A stretch of DNA of 64,000 nucleotides from positions 62,001 to 126,000 of the forward strand of contig CAMDUE010000005.1 of assembly GCA_945877575.1 (NCBI GenBank). The letters run 5' to 3'. Under the pieces are notes generated by a model that worked only from the letters and a program-made list of their open reading frames with translations, was not told the origin of the DNA and ran no database searches. The stretch is from Chitinophaga pinensis. GTDB lineage: Bacteria; Bacteroidota; Bacteroidia; NS11-12g; UBA955. The first letter of the stretch is position 1. Every line of letters starts with the position of its first letter. Both the position numbers and the translations under genes were made by a program. This document shows positions 62,209-64,000 of this stretch, piece by piece.

Positions 62209-64000
62209 TTAATCTTCCTTGGTGATAATTACGGAAGTGCTTTCGCTAGATGAGCGTATAGTTAAAATATACATTCCAGTAGGCAGCGTTTCTTCAAAGC
62301 TTAGTGTATTTTCTGGTACGTTCAACTTAGGCAATGCAATTAATCTACCTTGTAAATCATAAAGTTCAAGTTTGAAATCTGAATTGAAAGGAAGGCCAAT
62401 GATTTGAAGATTGTTTTTCTTGAATGGATTTGGATAAACCTGAACGTGAGACACAGATAATTCCTGATTTTGAAGCTTCACCTCATTGGGGAAGTTTAAT
62501 TCTAAAGCAAAACGGTCAATTCTCTTCGATTCCAAATCTGATACAGAAAAAGAGTACTCAGTTTCTTGGTTTTTGGATATTGCGGTGATTTGGTTGGTGT
62601 ACTTATCTCTTAACTGCAACTCAAATCCTGCCATGGCAGATACTTTGATTCGGAAGGTGTAGTTTTTGGCTCGGTAGCGATCTAAAAACAATTGAATGTA
62701 ATCTGAACTTTTAGCCGCCGAACGAGAGTCAATAGACAACAAGTTACCCTCGTTGTAGATACTCAAGTTCTCATCAAGGTTCATGACCTTGCGCGAGTCT
62801 AAATCTGATATCTCATCGGAGAACCCCGGACTAAACCTAATTTGGGTACCGTCGGCAACAACTTGACTGTCTTTGTTGATTAACGTAACATCAATCAAAT
62901 CAAAAACACGGTTGGGGATTTCCCAAAGATTGGTAGTACTGAAAGTTCCGCCGGTATATTTGCTGGCTTCGGTGAACGAGAATGAAGGACTTCCTGCAGC
63001 ACTCGCAGATGTTTTAACAAAAAATGCTTGTCCGGGTTGTAAGTATTTTGTGGCGGTTGATGCAGTGGGTGAAGTACTTGAGGTACTCAAATCTACAGTT
63101 GCATAAGCACCGCGGGTATTGATGAATGGGTCCCACATGTAGACATACCGACTATTGATATTGGCAACCGAAGAAGTGATGACTTGACTCAAATCAACGG
63201 CGCATTGATAGGGATTTCCAATAAAATTATCGGCACCTGGGGTGCTGCTCAGATTGTTTACAGAATAAGCGCCTGTATAAATGGTTCCGGTTGTGCGAAG
63301 AGTTGTATTGGTAGGAGTAGGGTTGTTGTCAGATTGGTAAATATCAACGGTTCGTCCACCTCGAATCATCAATCGGTAAGGGGTTCCCGCAGAAAAAGTA
63401 GGTGTGGTGGTATTGAGAACCGAAGACCAACTTTGGTTGGTGTTGCTAAATGTGTAGAGTGAAGGATTACCAGTAAGTGTAGCATCCAATCCGTTGGCGC
63501 CGGTTAATGATCCGGTGATGTGAGTGCCATAGCCGGGGTTGGGATCGCTGGAATAGGAAGAAGCGCCTTCTTGCCAATTGCTGTTGATGCTTGAGGTGGT
63601 AGTGACTGTAGGACTTAATAGCCTAAATGCCCTTCGGGCGGGGACGTATTTCTCAACGGTAACGTTGCCTGAAATGCTGGTGCCTGATGCCGGAACGGTA
63701 GCCAATTGGGCGGTATAATCGGCGGTACTTTTGAAGGTGAGTCGGCCGGAAGTGGTCAAAGTGCCAGACACTAAGGTCAATAATCGAGTAAGGTTGGTTG
63801 TGCCTCCCAAAGAGACCCCAGCGCTGTTGTTGATGGTGAGTCGGGCAATCTCATTGTTAACCAAAGAGCCAGCAGGTAGGGTTTGGGCTGAAGCCCCATT
63901 GAATCTGAGGGTAGATGAGGCATCTCGAGCGTCAATATTTGCGCTCGAGGAGCTAATGGTTCCAGTAGTAGTTAAAGTGAAGTTATTAAGGTCAAATATG
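62209..64000 (-). CDS. T9SS cargo protein, 5' end beyond the window
   Basis: The reading frame is open from the window edge to the stop at 62209, giving about 596 visible residues. The N-terminal part contains Ser/Thr/Gly-rich beta repeats (LTTTGTISS, LTRLLTLVSGTLTTSGRLTF) typical of long surface adhesins. A module common in Bacteroidota surface proteins (FRLLSPTVTTTSSINSNWQE) follows. The C-terminus (VQVYPNPFKKNNLQIIGLPF to IRSSSESTSVIITKED) is a type A T9SS sorting domain. A TTG at 63864 could look like a start, but the frame continues upstream in repeat sequence. It is likely a large adhesin. Confidence 0.85.
   Translation of the reverse strand, partial: IFDLNNFTLTTTGTISSSSANIDARDASSTLRFNGASAQTLPAGSLVNNEIARLTINNSAGVSLGGTTNLTRLLTLVSGTLTTSGRLTFKSTADYTAQLATVPASGTSISGNVTVEKYVPARRAFRLLSPTVTTTSSINSNWQEGASSYSSDPNPGYGTHITGSLTGANGLDATLTGNPSLYTFSNTNQSWSSVLNTTTPTFSAGTPYRLMIRGGRTVDIYQSDNNPTPTNTTLRTTGTIYTGAYSVNNLSSTPGADNFIGNPYQCAVDLSQVITSSVANINSRYVYMWDPFINTRGAYATVDLSTSSTSPTASTATKYLQPGQAFFVKTSASAAGSPSFSFTEASKYTGGTFSTTNLWEIPNRVFDLIDVTLINKDSQVVADGTQIRFSPGFSDEISDLDSRKVMNLDENLSIYNEGNLLSIDSRSAAKSSDYIQLFLDRYRAKNYTFRIKVSAMAGFELQLRDKYTNQITAISKNQETEYSFSVSDLESKRIDRFALELNFPNEVKLQNQELSVSHVQVYPNPFKKNNLQIIGLPFNSDFKLELYDLQGRLIALPKLNVPENTLSFEETLPTGMYILTIRSSSESTSVIITKED

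Overview
The window comes from a Bacteroidota chromosome, probably a Flavobacteriales-like lineage. Support comes from type IX secretion (T9SS) C-terminal domains on four large surface proteins, BatA, DUF4340 and DUF4199 families, TonB-dependent uptake, the Bacteroidota promoter signature (TTTG, about 19 nt, TAnnTTTG) and the absence of Shine-Dalgarno sequences. Both ends cut a gene.

Layout. 1-5.9 kb (minus strand): a His-rich lipoprotein / TonB receptor / small His-rich protein cluster, likely for metal (zinc?) uptake, then an EamA transporter, a TerB-DnaJ protein and a DUF4340 protein. 6.0-18.9 kb (plus): the translation/transcription block tRNA Thr-Tyr-Gly-Thr, tuf, tRNA-Trp, secE, nusG, rplK, rplA, rplJ, rplL, rpoB, rpoC, with a strong promoter and terminators. 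19-30 kb: an ABC exporter (minus), then a plus-strand run of deoxynucleoside kinase, BatA-like protein, a dihydroorotase homologue without its metal ligands, DUF4199, TrmH methyltransferase, saccharopine dehydrogenase, WD40 protein, RidA and XerC. 30-40.7 kb (minus): three large T9SS cargo proteins, one a subtilase. 41-43.3 kb: an unknown small protein, a membrane protein, a histidine kinase and a NarL-type regulator. 43.3-44.7 kb: a decayed toxin-antitoxin module. 45-55.4 kb: housekeeping genes (rpsU, acyl-CoA dehydrogenase, oxoamine synthase, RsmI-like methyltransferase, Mrp, NifU-type scaffold, thymidine kinase, ComEA/ComEC-type genes, enoyl-CoA hydratase, TatD). 55.4-62.1 kb: a sulfur-oxidation island (SoxB-like, TauE, TsdA-like dihaem cytochrome c, persulfide dioxygenase-rhodanese, two YeeE/YedE transporters, rhodanese) behind a CRP/FNR-type palindrome. 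62.2-64 kb: a further T9SS cargo gene running off the window.

The most unusual signals are: (1) three uninterrupted arrays of 7-bp repeats (44793-44897, 51685-51831, 59093-59260) built from a shared CC-initial vocabulary. Two of them switch strand in the middle and carry regular GGG runs able to form G-quadruplexes; the third lies in frame inside a protein gene. (2) A set of genes whose TAnnTTTG -7 box ends exactly 4 nt before the start codon, implying leaderless mRNAs. (3) A toxin-antitoxin pair in which the toxin carries two compensating frameshifts and the antitoxin an in-frame nonsense codon. (4) A perfect TGTGA-N6-TCACA palindrome centred at -41.5 from the predicted soxB start site.
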